Part shown: positions 28,686-38,782 of the stretch, piece by piece
Numbering within the stretch: the first letter of the stretch is position 1
Layout: each line of letters begins with the position of its first letter
Source of the DNA: Neocallimastix lanati (nom. inval.)
Lineage: Eukaryota; Neocallimastigomycota; Neocallimastigomycetes; Neocallimastigales; Neocallimastigaceae
Assembly (NCBI GenBank): GCA_016946835.1
Contig: JACVTC010000042.1
Location: forward strand, 62,001-126,000
Direction: 5' to 3'
Length of the DNA: 64,000 nucleotides
Notes under the pieces: generated by a model
Seen by the model: the letters and a program-made list of their open reading frames with translations, nothing else
Databases searched by the model: none
What the model was told of the DNA's origin: nothing
Translations under genes and position numbers: made by a program

Positions 28686-29283
28686 TGTAAAGAATTATAA
28701 TTATTATTCAAAATAATTATTATTCTTTATTAAAAAATTAATATTTAAAGTTTATTATTTTACAAAATTTTATGAATAATTTTATTAATTATGTCACATA
28801 GTAATTATTAATTAATGTTATTGTTTTAAAATTAAATTAAATTATCAATAATTAATATATTAAATTATAATAATGTATTATTGTATTAAAATAATGTTAA
28901 ATTCTATTTAATTAAGAAAAATTAAATTGTATTTAAATGATAATTTTATTTAATCAAGAAATAATTAAATTATATTATTTCTTGGACTTTTAATTAAGAT
29001 AATTAAAAGAATTAATTATTTAATTATACTTGTGATTAAATATTAATAAAATTAATATATAATTAGTTAATAAGTTTTCTCCTTTATTCGGGTTTTCTTA
29101 TTAACTAAAGATTGATGTAATTAAACACCAATCGAGATCTATCTAGTTTTTTCTTCTAATCTTTTTCTAGATAGAGATAATTTTCCAAGATTAGAAATCA
29201 AATTAATATAAATAGGACTCTTGATTCTTCTAAAAATAATCAAGAGTTATTATTATAAGAAATTATAATAATTAACACAAATA
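28686..29283 (+). repeat. Left LTR copy of element C (truncated)
   Basis: Matches 32628-33223 with small indels, then stops at the junction with the pol body. It includes the perfect hairpin ACTCTTGATT...AATCAAGAGT (near 29217-29237). The end of the C open frame reads into it. Confidence 0.75.
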
Positions 29284-32200
29284 TTGTAAGTAGACTATAA
29301 AGTCGACTCCTATAATTTCCCATGGTTTATTTGGAATTGGGAGCGGCTGGAGTTTACCATAAGGTTTGTGTCTCCGAGTCTTACATCTACCACAAACGTC
29401 ACAAGAGAGTATATAATTTTCTACATCTTTTCTTAAGGTCGGCCACCAGTAGTATCGTTTTAATTTCTCTACCGTTTTGTGGATACCTTGATGTCCATGA
29501 ATAGGATTATCATGAAAAGATTTGAGAAGTTTTGCTCTGAGCGGGGATGGAACTATTATTCGACCTTGGAAATGAAGAACGCCTTGAATGAGACTAAAAA
29601 GTGAACTTTTGATATTGTTCGAATTTTCTTTAAGTTTTTTAAGTGTATTTTTGCAAAATTCATCAGCTTTTTGATATTCAATAAGGTTGTTAATATTATT
29701 AATTGTTGAACAACAAATTACATTTAAGTTATTGGTTGTATTAGTTAATTTTACGGAATCCTTTTGATAATCCGGCCTTCTTGACAGTGAATCCGGTTTG
29801 CCACTTCGAATACCAGGTCTATAGGCAATTCGGTAGTCAAATTTTGACAGAAAAAGACTCCAGCGAATTTGCCGTTGATTCAGGTGTTGCGGTTTCTTCA
29901 AATATAATAAGTTTTTATGGTCGGTTATTACTTGAACGGGATATTTTGCTCCTTCCAAGTGGTGTCGCCATACATCAAATGCAGTGATAATTGCCAGGAG
30001 TTCCTTGTCATATATTGTGTAATTGATTTCAGCATTGCTAAGAGAGCGAGAGTAAAACGCAACTGGATGGAGAAGATTATCATGACTACTGACTTGTGAC
30101 AAAACACATCCGACAGCAAAATTACTAGCATCCGTCTCCACTGTAAATTCCTTTTCGTGATCCGGAAAAATAAGAATTTCATTTGATAGAAAAGATTTTT
30201 TAAGGTTATTAAAAGATTCCTCAGCTAAATTATCCCAAACGAATTTAGTGTTTTTCTTTAAAAGTTTACGAAGTGGTTCCATAGTTTCGGCAAAGTTTTT
30301 GATGAATCTTCTGTAGAAATTACATAATCCTAAAAAGCTTTGTAGTTCTTGTAGATTTTTTGGAGTTGGCCACTCAACGACGGACTTAACTTTGTCTTTA
30401 TCCATAGTAAGACCATTTGTTGATATCGTAAATCCAAGAAAAGTAGTCTGAGTTACATGAAAATCACATTTTTCTTTTTTCACATAGAGTCCATTTTCAA
30501 TAAGAAGAGTAAGAACAGTACGTACATGCTTAACATGAGTTTCTTCATCTTTTGAATATATTATAATATCGTCCAAATAGACTTGAACGAATGAACCAAT
30601 AACGTCTCCAAGTACGTCTTGTATGAATCTTTGAAATACACTTGGTGCGTTCCTAAGGCCGAAGGGCATTACGAGGTACTCAAAATGTCCTATGGGGGTC
30701 CTAAAGGCAGTAAGGTATTCATGACCTTCCTTGACGCGTACAAGATTATAGGCAGATCTTAGGTCAAGGCGCGTGAAGATTTTACAATTTTTAAATACTT
30801 CAATTAGATCATTAATTCTTGGCAACGGGTAACTGTTGCGAATGGTAATGGCATTTAAGCGGCGGTAGTCCACGAATAGCCGAAGTGTACCATCATGTTT
30901 TTTGACAAACAGAATTGGTGCTCCTGCTGGAGATTTTGACTTTCTTATAAATCCTTTCCGTATATTCTCCTCAATATATTCTTTAAGAGCCTTAAGTTCG
31001 GTAACAGTTAAGGAGTAAATGGGTCCGAAATAAAGTTGGCTTCCTGGAATCAAATCAATGGAAATATCATACATCCTATGGGGTGGAAGTCTATCAGCTT
31101 CCCGCTTTTCAAAGATTTTTGAAAGACAACGATAGAACTTATTTATAATAGAATCATATTTATTATGTTCCTTTTTAGTTGAAGTAGCCATAGCCGCACA
31201 GATATCAAATTCATAAAGTTCATCCTCTGATATCGATAAAGGAATAATAGTATCTTCTGGAGGTTGTTCTATCATAGGAGCAGTCACATCAGGAGAATGA
31301 TATATAAATTTGTTGCCTTTTGCAGAGGGACAATGAGAAATGCAGTATCTTTCCAAAAAATAAATTTTGTTTGTTTTATAATTGATATAAGGATTGTGAA
31401 GGGAAAGCCAATCTCTTCCTAAGATTCCACTAATTCCATGCAGTTGAAGATTTCCTACTAAGAACTCGAATGTTTCGATATGATCCATAATTTTGATTTT
31501 AAGTGGTCTGGTAGTTTGTCTTATTGTCATACTTTTGCTATTTGGAAGTTGTATGTTTATTGGGGAAGTTAAACCTAAAGTAGGAACCTTATTAACAGAA
31601 ATAAAATTTTTACAAATAAAGCTTTTTGCTGAACCAGAGTCTATCAAAAAATTAGTTTTTAAGGATTTCCCATTTATCAATATAAGAAAAGTTGAGATCA
31701 TGCTAATAGTCTTATTAGGTGTGTAATTGGCTGAAAATATATCTTTTTTGGTTTTAAAGTGATCTTTGTTTCTTTTATCCTTAAAAGAATGTAGTTTATT
31801 TTCCGTTTTAGTTAATTCATATCTTCTTCTTCTAAAGGATTTTTTCTTGTATTCTTGTTCGTCATGGTTTTTTATGCAACTTTCGATATAACATTTTTTA
31901 TCAATATTTATAATAATGTTCGTTGCCTCAAATAGAGTTTTAGGCTTATCAATCTTGTCGTATTCTTCACGGACCTTGTCCATTAGGCCTTTTCCAATTA
32001 TATCTATTAGGACCTCATCGGGCCATCCCAATCTTGCCGCAAGTTGTCGAAATTCTATTGTGAATTCCGCAACTTTCCCTAACTCACGTTGGCGGAGATT
32101 CCACAGCTTATTCATCAGAACGTATTTTTGTTTTCGATCATTTCCAGAATCGAAATTATTAAGCAATAATTCTTTGAATTTAGAATACTTGAGAGTGTTT

Positions 32201-32529
32201 AGAGTACCATCTACTAGCAATGAAAGACCCCACTTTTTTGCTAGCCCATTGAGTCGGTTTACAACATATGTGTTTTTCGTCTCATCCGATAAGAAGGAAT
32301 TCGGATGATCCTTAAAGAAATTTTCACTCTGGACCAATGTTTCAAATACATTAGACTTCTTCTTATTTAAAATTTCTTTCACCACAGTTCCACTTGATGA
32401 GAAAAAAGTTGGGATAAATTCCGTGATGGCAGTTATGAGTTTCGAAGCATCTAAATCTTTATAGCTACCTAGATTTTCAACTTGCTTAGTAGCTTCGGTA
32501 GTAGATGCGTCATTATCTTTTGTCTCCAT
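29272..32529 (-). CDS. Element C Gag-protease-RT-RNase H, integrase truncated
   Basis: 1085 residues in one open frame. Gag ~1-250 (KKWGLSLLVDGTLN, EFTIEFRQLAARLGWPDE). Protease at ~293 (FLIDSGSAKSFICKNF; GILGRDWLS). RT with KSPAGAPILFVKKHDG, FVDYRRLNAIT, TRLDLRSAYN, MPFGLRNAPSVFQRF and YLDD at ~652. RNase H at ~803 (ETDASNFAVGCVLSQ; SGKPDSLSRRPDY). Integrase retains the HHCC module (GHQGIHKTVEKLKRYYWWP, CDVCGRCK) and the first D strand (GVDFIV), then ends in YLQYLC because the rest is replaced by LTR sequence. It therefore lacks two of the three DDE residues and cannot integrate unaided. In RT, LFVDYRRLN has F where related RTs have C. Confidence 0.92.
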   Translation of the reverse strand: METKDNDASTTEATKQVENLGSYKDLDASKLITAITEFIPTFFSSSGTVVKEILNKKKSNVFETLVQSENFFKDHPNSFLSDETKNTYVVNRLNGLAKKWGLSLLVDGTLNTLKYSKFKELLLNNFDSGNDRKQKYVLMNKLWNLRQRELGKVAEFTIEFRQLAARLGWPDEVLIDIIGKGLMDKVREEYDKIDKPKTLFEATNIIINIDKKCYIESCIKNHDEQEYKKKSFRRRRYELTKTENKLHSFKDKRNKDHFKTKKDIFSANYTPNKTISMISTFLILINGKSLKTNFLIDSGSAKSFICKNFISVNKVPTLGLTSPINIQLPNSKSMTIRQTTRPLKIKIMDHIETFEFLVGNLQLHGISGILGRDWLSLHNPYINYKTNKIYFLERYCISHCPSAKGNKFIYHSPDVTAPMIEQPPEDTIIPLSISEDELYEFDICAAMATSTKKEHNKYDSIINKFYRCLSKIFEKREADRLPPHRMYDISIDLIPGSQLYFGPIYSLTVTELKALKEYIEENIRKGFIRKSKSPAGAPILFVKKHDGTLRLFVDYRRLNAITIRNSYPLPRINDLIEVFKNCKIFTRLDLRSAYNLVRVKEGHEYLTAFRTPIGHFEYLVMPFGLRNAPSVFQRFIQDVLGDVIGSFVQVYLDDIIIYSKDEETHVKHVRTVLTLLIENGLYVKKEKCDFHVTQTTFLGFTISTNGLTMDKDKVKSVVEWPTPKNLQELQSFLGLCNFYRRFIKNFAETMEPLRKLLKKNTKFVWDNLAEESFNNLKKSFLSNEILIFPDHEKEFTVETDASNFAVGCVLSQVSSHDNLLHPVAFYSRSLSNAEINYTIYDKELLAIITAFDVWRHHLEGAKYPVQVITDHKNLLYLKKPQHLNQRQIRWSLFLSKFDYRIAYRPGIRSGKPDSLSRRPDYQKDSVKLTNTTNNLNVICCSTINNINNLIEYQKADEFCKNTLKKLKENSNNIKSSLFSLIQGVLHFQGRIIVPSPLRAKLLKSFHDNPIHGHQGIHKTVEKLKRYYWWPTLRKDVENYILSCDVCGRCKTRRHKPYGKLQPLPIPNKPWEIIGVDFIVYLQYLC

Positions 32530-32627
32530 TATTATATATCTAAAAAAAATTTATAATATAAAAATAAAAATAAAATAATTAGTATAAAATATAAATATAT
32601 TTTTGTATTATTTAGAAGAGTTATTAT
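32530..32627 (-). other. Short leader of element C with primer region
   Basis: 98 A/T-rich bases between gag and the LTR copy. The right edge, AGAAGAGTTATTAT in forward view, is identical to the primer region of element A (12640-12653). Confidence 0.6.
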
Positions 32628-33695
32628 TGTAAAGAATTATAATTATTATTCAAAATAATTATTATTCTTTATTAAAAAATTAATATTTAAAGTTTATTAT
32701 TTTATAAAATTTTATGAATAATTTTATTAATTATGTCACATAGTAATTATTAATTAATGTTATTGTTTTAAAATTAAATTAAATTATCAATAATTAATAT
32801 ATTAAATTATAATAATGTATTATTGTATTAAAATAATGTTAAATTCTATTTAAGAAAAATTAAATTGTATTAAAATGATAATTTTATTTAATCAAGAAAT
32901 AATTAAATTATATTATTTCTTGGACTTTTAATTAAGATAATTAAAAGAATTAATTATTTAATTATACTTGTGATTAAATATTAATAAAATTAATATATAA
33001 TTAGTTAATAAGTTTTCTCCCTTATTCGGGTTTTCTTATTAACTAAAGATTGATGTAATTAAACACCAATCGAGATCTATCTAGTTTTTTCTTCTAATCT
33101 TTTTCTAGATAGAGATAATTTTCCAAGATTAGAAATCAAATTAATATAAATAGGACTCTTGATTCTTCTAAAAATAATCAAGAGTTATTATTATAAGAAA
33201 TTATAATAATTAACACAAATATTTTAAAATTACTTTTAAATAAAAAATTTTTATAATAAAATAATTTCTAAAATTCTCTTAACCTACTTTTAGTGTTGTT
33301 TATTATAATCTTATAATAAACTCTAAGTTTATAAATTTTTGTTTTCAATTTTTATATTATATTTTTTAATTTTATCTCAATTAATAATATTTTTTATTAT
33401 TAATTGTAGAAAGTGTAAAGGATTTCTAATGTGGGTTAGAAATATATAAATTTTAAATAATTTAACTAGGTCAACAAGTCCTTATATAGTAATAAAAAGG
33501 ATTAGATTCTTATAAAATATTGATCAAATAATTATTGAAATAAAAGAATACTTTTTATTATAATAAACACTAATAAAATATTATAAAAATATATTTAAAA
33601 GTTTCTTTTTTATATTTATAACTTTTATTTATAATTATTATTAATTAATTATTATTATTACTATAATAGATTATTCTTATATTAATAATCTTACA
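32628..33695 (+). repeat. Right LTR copy of element C (probably full length)
   Basis: Starts TGTAAAGAATT. Homology to the left copy ends near 33223, but similarity to A's LTR (sense strand) continues beyond it, e.g. AATTCTCTTA and TTATAATAAACTCTA at about 33271-33325. The TTACA end at 33691-33695 is my best estimate. Confidence 0.5.
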
Positions 33696-34544
33696 AAGAT
33701 TTAATTCTAAATCAAATTAATGTCTTTTTATATTATTTTCTAAAAATAATTATTATAATAATATTTATTTAATACATGTATTTTTTATATATATAAAACT
33801 AAACTATTTAATTAATAAACTATCTAAATAAAATATAAAACTAAAGGAGATATTGTTTTTATTATTCATTATTCATAAGACTAGTCATTTTCATTATTCA
33901 TATTGAGTCAGAATATTATTCTAAAGTCATTATCTAAATAATTATAACTAATAAAAATAAAACATAATTGTTAGTAAAAATATAATATAATAATTCGTAT
34001 TTAAACATAATATAATTATTTGTTATTAATGGATAAATTATATAATAATTTGTATAGTAATGGATTAATTATTAAGGGGCCCTATCAAAATAATTTCTCC
34101 AATATTATATATATATTATTGATATTTATCCAAAACTTTGAATCACGATATCTCGTGAACCAGTGGAGATATCGAGCTAAAAATTTGATATTTTTCTTCT
34201 CGGAAGCTAAAGCTTCCGAATGAGCATAATACCAAGCGCGAAACTCAATTATTTGGCGAGATATGACTCATTGAAGTGAGTCTTAAATCACACATTATTT
34301 TATTATTTAATTATTGAAAAATTTAAAATAAATTTTTATATTTAAATTGTTTAATATGAATCATATTTAGTAATAATAAATAATATAATATTATATAATG
34401 AATTAATGACGATTGAATAATATTTTTGTTTGCAATTCCAAAGTGATTTCAAACTAAATCACCTCGTAATCGCGACAGAAAGAATTAATTATTAATATAA
34501 TTAAATATTTTTAATTAATTCTTTACATACACAATCAAGGATTA
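33696..34544. other. A/T-rich spacer with a hairpin cluster before the tRNA genes
   Basis: No gene is recognised. A G+C-richer island at 34139-34290 holds three perfect stems: CGATATCTC/GAGATATCG (34146-34154 with 34166-34174), CGGAAGC-TAAA-GCTTCCG (34201-34218) and GACTCA-TTGAAG-TGAGTC (34265-34282). A 67-codon frame at 34020-34223 crosses this island (ending SEAKASE) but has no recognisable product. Confidence 0.5.
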
Positions 34545-34618
34545 GCTCTTATGGCGCAATTGGCTAGCGCGTTCGGCTGTTAACCGAGAGGTTGGTGGTT
34601 CAAGCCCACCTAGGAGCG
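34545..34618 (+). tRNA. tRNA-Asn(GTT): tRNA-Asn (anticodon GTT), copy 1
   Basis: 74 bases. Acceptor stem GCTCTTA/TAGGAGC with one G-U, D-arm TGGCGCAATTGGCTAGCGC, anticodon stem TTCGG/CCGAG with loop CTGTTAA (anticodon 34579-34581), T-arm GGTGGTTCAAGCCCACC, discriminator G. No intron. Decodes AAC/AAU, relevant to the Asn-rich proteins here. Confidence 0.97.
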
Positions 34619-34633
34619 TTTCCTTCTTAAGAT

Positions 34634-34707
34634 GCTCGCGTAGCCTAATCGGATAGGGCGTCAGACTTCTAATCTGAAGATTGCGGGTTCAAGTCCCGCC
34701 GTGAGTG
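34634..34707 (+). tRNA. tRNA-Arg(TCT): tRNA-Arg (anticodon TCT), copy 1
   Basis: 74 bases, 15 bases downstream of tRNA-Asn. Acceptor GCTCGCG/CGTGAGT with G-U pairs, anticodon stem TCAGA/TCTGA with loop CTTCTAA (anticodon 34668-34670), T-arm GCGGGTTCAAGTCCCGC. A T-run follows after CAAAAC and would terminate Pol III. The 15-base gap suggests co-transcription of the pair. Confidence 0.97.
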
Positions 34708-34959
34708 TTTCAAAACTTTTTTTTTAATTTATTATATTTAAATATATTAAAATATTTAAATAACAAACATTAGGAGGCCTTTATTATATTCATTAAATAA
34801 GGAGAGCTTTTGATATAAATATTTATATAAAATATATTTATAAATACTTTTTTTTTTTTTTTTATTTTTATTTTATGTTATTATAAATATTTTTTAATAT
34901 ATATATTTTAATTTTTATTTTATATATAATTTTTTTATTTTATATTTATATTAATATAT

Positions 34960-35362
34960 AAATATTTATTTAAATATATTTTATTTAGTGATTAGTAAAC
35001 TAAGTTAAATTAAATTATTTACCAATCATAGTATTATTGACATGTATAAATAATAATGGAACTTGTAACTGTAACGCACTAGTGTTACTATTAACGTAAA
35101 TTGTTATTATAAATATTAATATTGATAAATAAAAATATAATTATTAAATAAAATATATTACTCAGTGTAAGCCCAGTAACTGATAACAAATAGAGTTATA
35201 AAGTACTGCGCTATACTCTAGTGTAAAAAGAAATAATAATTATAGAATTAATTAATTTAGTGTTTATTATTAACAACTCGAATAGAGAGGTGTTAAGTTA
35301 TCTTAGCCTTTAGATTTAATTATTATTCGTTATTTTAGTTAATAATAAACTTACCTTTTACA
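34960..35362 (+). repeat. 5'-truncated LTR of element B family
   Basis: About 403 bp matching the 3' part of the B LTR (from AAATATTTATTTAAATATAT to CTTTTACA). The self-priming segment is mutated (CTAGTGTTAC instead of CTAGCGTTAC). It lies ~250 bp downstream of tRNA-Arg copy 1. Confidence 0.85.
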
Positions 35363-37091
35363 CATGGTATGGTTCATATAATTTTAGGAATATAATAATA
35401 ATTAACACAAATAATAAAATTACAATAAAAAAAAAAATAATTTGTTTTAAAATCAATGTTTATTTATTTAAATTTATAAAAGAAAAATAATAATATAATT
35501 ATTTATTTAATAAAAAGAAAGTTATTGATTATATTTTATTTCACTAAAATTACATGTATTTATATTTTTTTATCAAATTAAAATTTGTAAAGCCTAACTA
35601 TTTTTTTAATAAACTAATTACTAATTATTTTTATAAATAAAACATTTAAATTGAAATTGAATTATTATTTTAGTTAATAATATTATTGTTATAAATAGTA
35701 GTTATATATTATTGAATTATTAATTATTTAATAATAGTTTAATACTAATATATATAAAATAAAAATAAAGAGATTATACAGAATATTTTATTGTGGTTTA
35801 GTTAAATTTAGTAATTAAAAATAAATTTAAATTGATAACGAAAATTTTAATAACTAATTAAATAGATTTGATTATTTTCAATATAACATAATACAAAAGA
35901 AATATAATATTAATATATTAAGTGGGCAAGGACAATATTCTTGGCTAAAGATTTTTAATACATTATAATGGAATCGGATCGATAATTCAAAAAGGAATTA
36001 TAAGTTAATTAGTGATTTATTAACTTAAGATTTCTATTTAGTAATATTTGAAGAATATTGGAAAGTTCCAATTATATAGAATAGAATAATCTATAAGGTT
36101 AGAATAATTTATATTATTCTAGCACAATTAGTATTATTTGTTCATTCTGTATTACACATGATTTATACCTAATATTCTTAATCTACAAAAATTAAATTTT
36201 GCAGAAGTGAATAAAAGGATAAATACTGAATAAAAATTGATTTAAGGAATTTAAAAAAAATAAATATGTTTTATTATTAAACACAAAAATGTTTTATTAA
36301 AAAAATTTATTTTTATTTTAATATTAATCTTTATTTATTTAATAATTAATTTTGTTTAAATTAATAAAATAATTGTTAAAAACTAATAAAATAATAAAAT
36401 GAAATATTTATTATTTATACTAATTTATTTTAAATTTTAATAATAAAATTGATTATTAATAACTAATAAAATATTTATAATAATTTATTAACTAATTAAT
36501 AATAAAGAATAATTTATAAGAAATATTTACATGTTTTTATATTTTTCTTTGATTTTAAACTATTTACATTAAAAATAATAAAATTAATAAAAGAGAAATA
36601 AAGAATAATTTATTATTAAATTAAACAATATTTACAATTAAAATGTTGATAAAGATGAGTTTTAAAATGTTATTTTAATTACAATTTGTTTATAAAAGTT
36701 GAGTTATAAAATAAATAAAATAATCATTATTTTAAATAAAAGTAACTTAAAAAAATTATTTAACTATTTAATTTTAATTTTGCGTTGTTTATAAGTTTGT
36801 TTATTTGTTGTTTATAATTTATTAAATATGTTTATTATTTTGTTTATTTGTTGTTTTAGAAAAATATTATTTATTAATTTATTTTAGTTTTTAATTAAAA
36901 TTATTAATGATTAATTAATTTATTATTATTTTATTTTAATTATCTTTATTTAATTAATTTTTCTTAAATATGGATTTAATTTTTTTTTTTTTTTTAGAAT
37001 GGATTAATTTTTGGGTTAAGCTAGAAAACTTTAATAACATGAATTTGTTTTTTATTATTTATTTTAATTTAATAATTTTGTTATTTATCAC
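35363..37091. other. A/T-rich spacer between the tRNA copies
   Basis: No gene found on either strand. It starts CATGGTATGGTTC, like the start of unit X (CATGTTATGGTTC at 5571), so an X-related fragment may follow the LTR. The rest is A/T-rich with only short frames. Confidence 0.4.
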
Positions 37092-37105
37092 ACAATCAAG
37101 GATTA

Positions 37106-37179
37106 GCTCTTATGGCGCAATTGGCTAGCGCGTTCGGCTGTTAACCGAGAGGTTGGTGGTTCAAGCCCACCTAGGAGCG
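37106..37179 (+). tRNA. tRNA-Asn(GTT): tRNA-Asn (anticodon GTT), copy 2
   Basis: Identical to copy 1, all arms intact, so both are likely functional. Confidence 0.97.
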
Positions 37180-37194
37180 TTTCCTTCTTAAGAT

Positions 37195-37268
37195 GCTCGC
37201 GTAGCCTAATCGGATAGGGCGTCAGACTTCTAATCTGAAGATTGCGGGTTCAAGTCCCGCCGTGAGTG
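37195..37268 (+). tRNA. tRNA-Arg(TCT): tRNA-Arg (anticodon TCT), copy 2
   Basis: Identical to copy 1; followed by CTTCAAAACTTTTTTTTT, a Pol III terminator. Confidence 0.97.
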
Positions 37269-37450
37269 CTTCAAAACTTTTTTTTTAATTTATTATATTT
37301 AAATATATTAAAATATTTAAATAACAAACATTAGGAGGCCTTTATTCTATTCATTTAATAATGAGAGCTTTTGATATAATATTATATAAAATATATTTAT
37401 ATACTTTTTTTTTTTATTTTTATTTTATGTTATTATAAATATTTTTTAAT

Positions 37451-38782
37451 ATGTAAAATATTTATAATATAAAATAAAATAAAAAAAAAAAAATAAAATT
37501 TTTACCATAGACTCATTACCATAGACTCAATGAACCAACAATCTTAAAATATTAAAAAAAAAAGTTAAAAAAAAAAGTTTAAAAAAGGTTTTAAGATATC
37601 TTTCTAATTCAATACTTATTAAATTCTAATATATTTTTATTAATATCTAATTCAATATCATTTATTTAATAAATAGTATTGTTGAATTAAATGTTTATAT
37701 TATAAATACTAATTTATAATAAATAATTAAAAAAAAAAAAAATAATTACCAGAAGAAAAGATCATTAAAAATCCTTATATTTTTAAGTAATTATTTAAAA
37801 AAAAATAAAAAATATATACTAAATTTCTTTATAATTAAATATTATAAATACTATTTTATTTTAAATAACAATATTCGTTTATTTACTTATTTATTAATTA
37901 ATTATTAATTTATTATTATTATTATTATTTTTAAAAAAAAAAAACCACAAATTGTAAATATACCAAATTGAATAAAGAATAAAAAAAATAGAAAAAAAAA
38001 AGTTAATATTTTTTTATTTACGTTATTATTTATTTATTTAACTCAGAGTATTTTTACATCATTATTAAAATTAATTATTTCATTAAATTTTGTGGTAGAT
38101 AGATTAAGAAATAAAAAAAAAAAAAAAAAAAGAAAAAAAAATAATATTCAATGTCTTTTATTTTATATATATATATATATGTATAAAAAAAAATTAAAAA
38201 TCATATCAATAATAATAATCTTTATCATAGATATATAGATAATTTTTTTTTTTATTTTATTACATAAAAATATATAAAAAATAATAAAATATATTTTTAT
38301 TTTTTTTGGTATTGTCAGTTAATGATATTATTAGTAGTAAATGTTTTTTTTTTTTTTTTTTTTTTGATAATCTTTCAAAGAATTTTTATCAATAGTAATT
38401 ATATTATTAAAAGTCACAAAAGATTCTTTAAAAAAAAAATATTTATATAATGATATTAAATATATATATTATATATATATTATTATTATTATTATTTTTT
38501 TTTTTTTAAAGGAATTCATAATTAACTATTAAAATATTTTAATAATTAAAAACATAATATATATAATCTAATTTATAAAATATAATATATTAATTTAAAA
38601 TAAAAAAAAAAATTAAAATAAAAATAAAAATAAAAATAAAAATAAAAATAAATATAAAAAAAAAATAAGGAAAAAATCGTAAAGATAGTTTAAAGTATAA
38701 TAATATTAAATATATATGTATTTATGTATTTATATATATATAATGATTTATTCATATATTATGTTTTTTTTTTTTTTTTAAT
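37451..38782. other. A/T-rich low-complexity spacer
   Basis: No gene. Numerous A- and T-runs, TATA dinucleotide tracts, and a directly repeated (A)TTACCATAGACTCA at 37501-37528. Confidence 0.5.

Larger units (their letters stand above)
28686..33695 (-). mobile_element. Gypsy element C, truncated, with LTRs apparently inverted relative to its body
   Basis: A minus-strand body (gag at 32529 to a cut integrase at 29272) lies between LTR copies starting TGTAAAG at 28686 and 32628. The body is clearly the same family as element A. However, the forward strand of C's LTRs aligns with the minus (sense) strand of A's LTR: same start (TGTAA.GAATYTATAATTATT), then matching blocks around the AATCAAGAGTTATTATTATAA segment. 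The primer region (AGAAGAGTTATTAT forward, 32614-32627) abuts the start, not the end, of the right LTR. The left LTR is cut at about 29283 where pol begins. Flanks show no target duplication. Confidence 0.75.
34531..34895 (+). repeat. Duplicated tRNA segment, copy 1
   Basis: From ACAATCAAGGATTAG through both tRNAs and about 190 A/T-rich bases beyond (including TTAGGAGGCC), near-identical to 37092-37450. The tRNAs are identical between copies except at a base after the Arg gene (T/C). Confidence 0.9.
37092..37450 (+). repeat. Duplicated tRNA segment, copy 2
   Basis: Direct repeat of 34531-34895, about 2.56 kb away; similarity fades in the A/T run beyond 37450. Confidence 0.9.
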
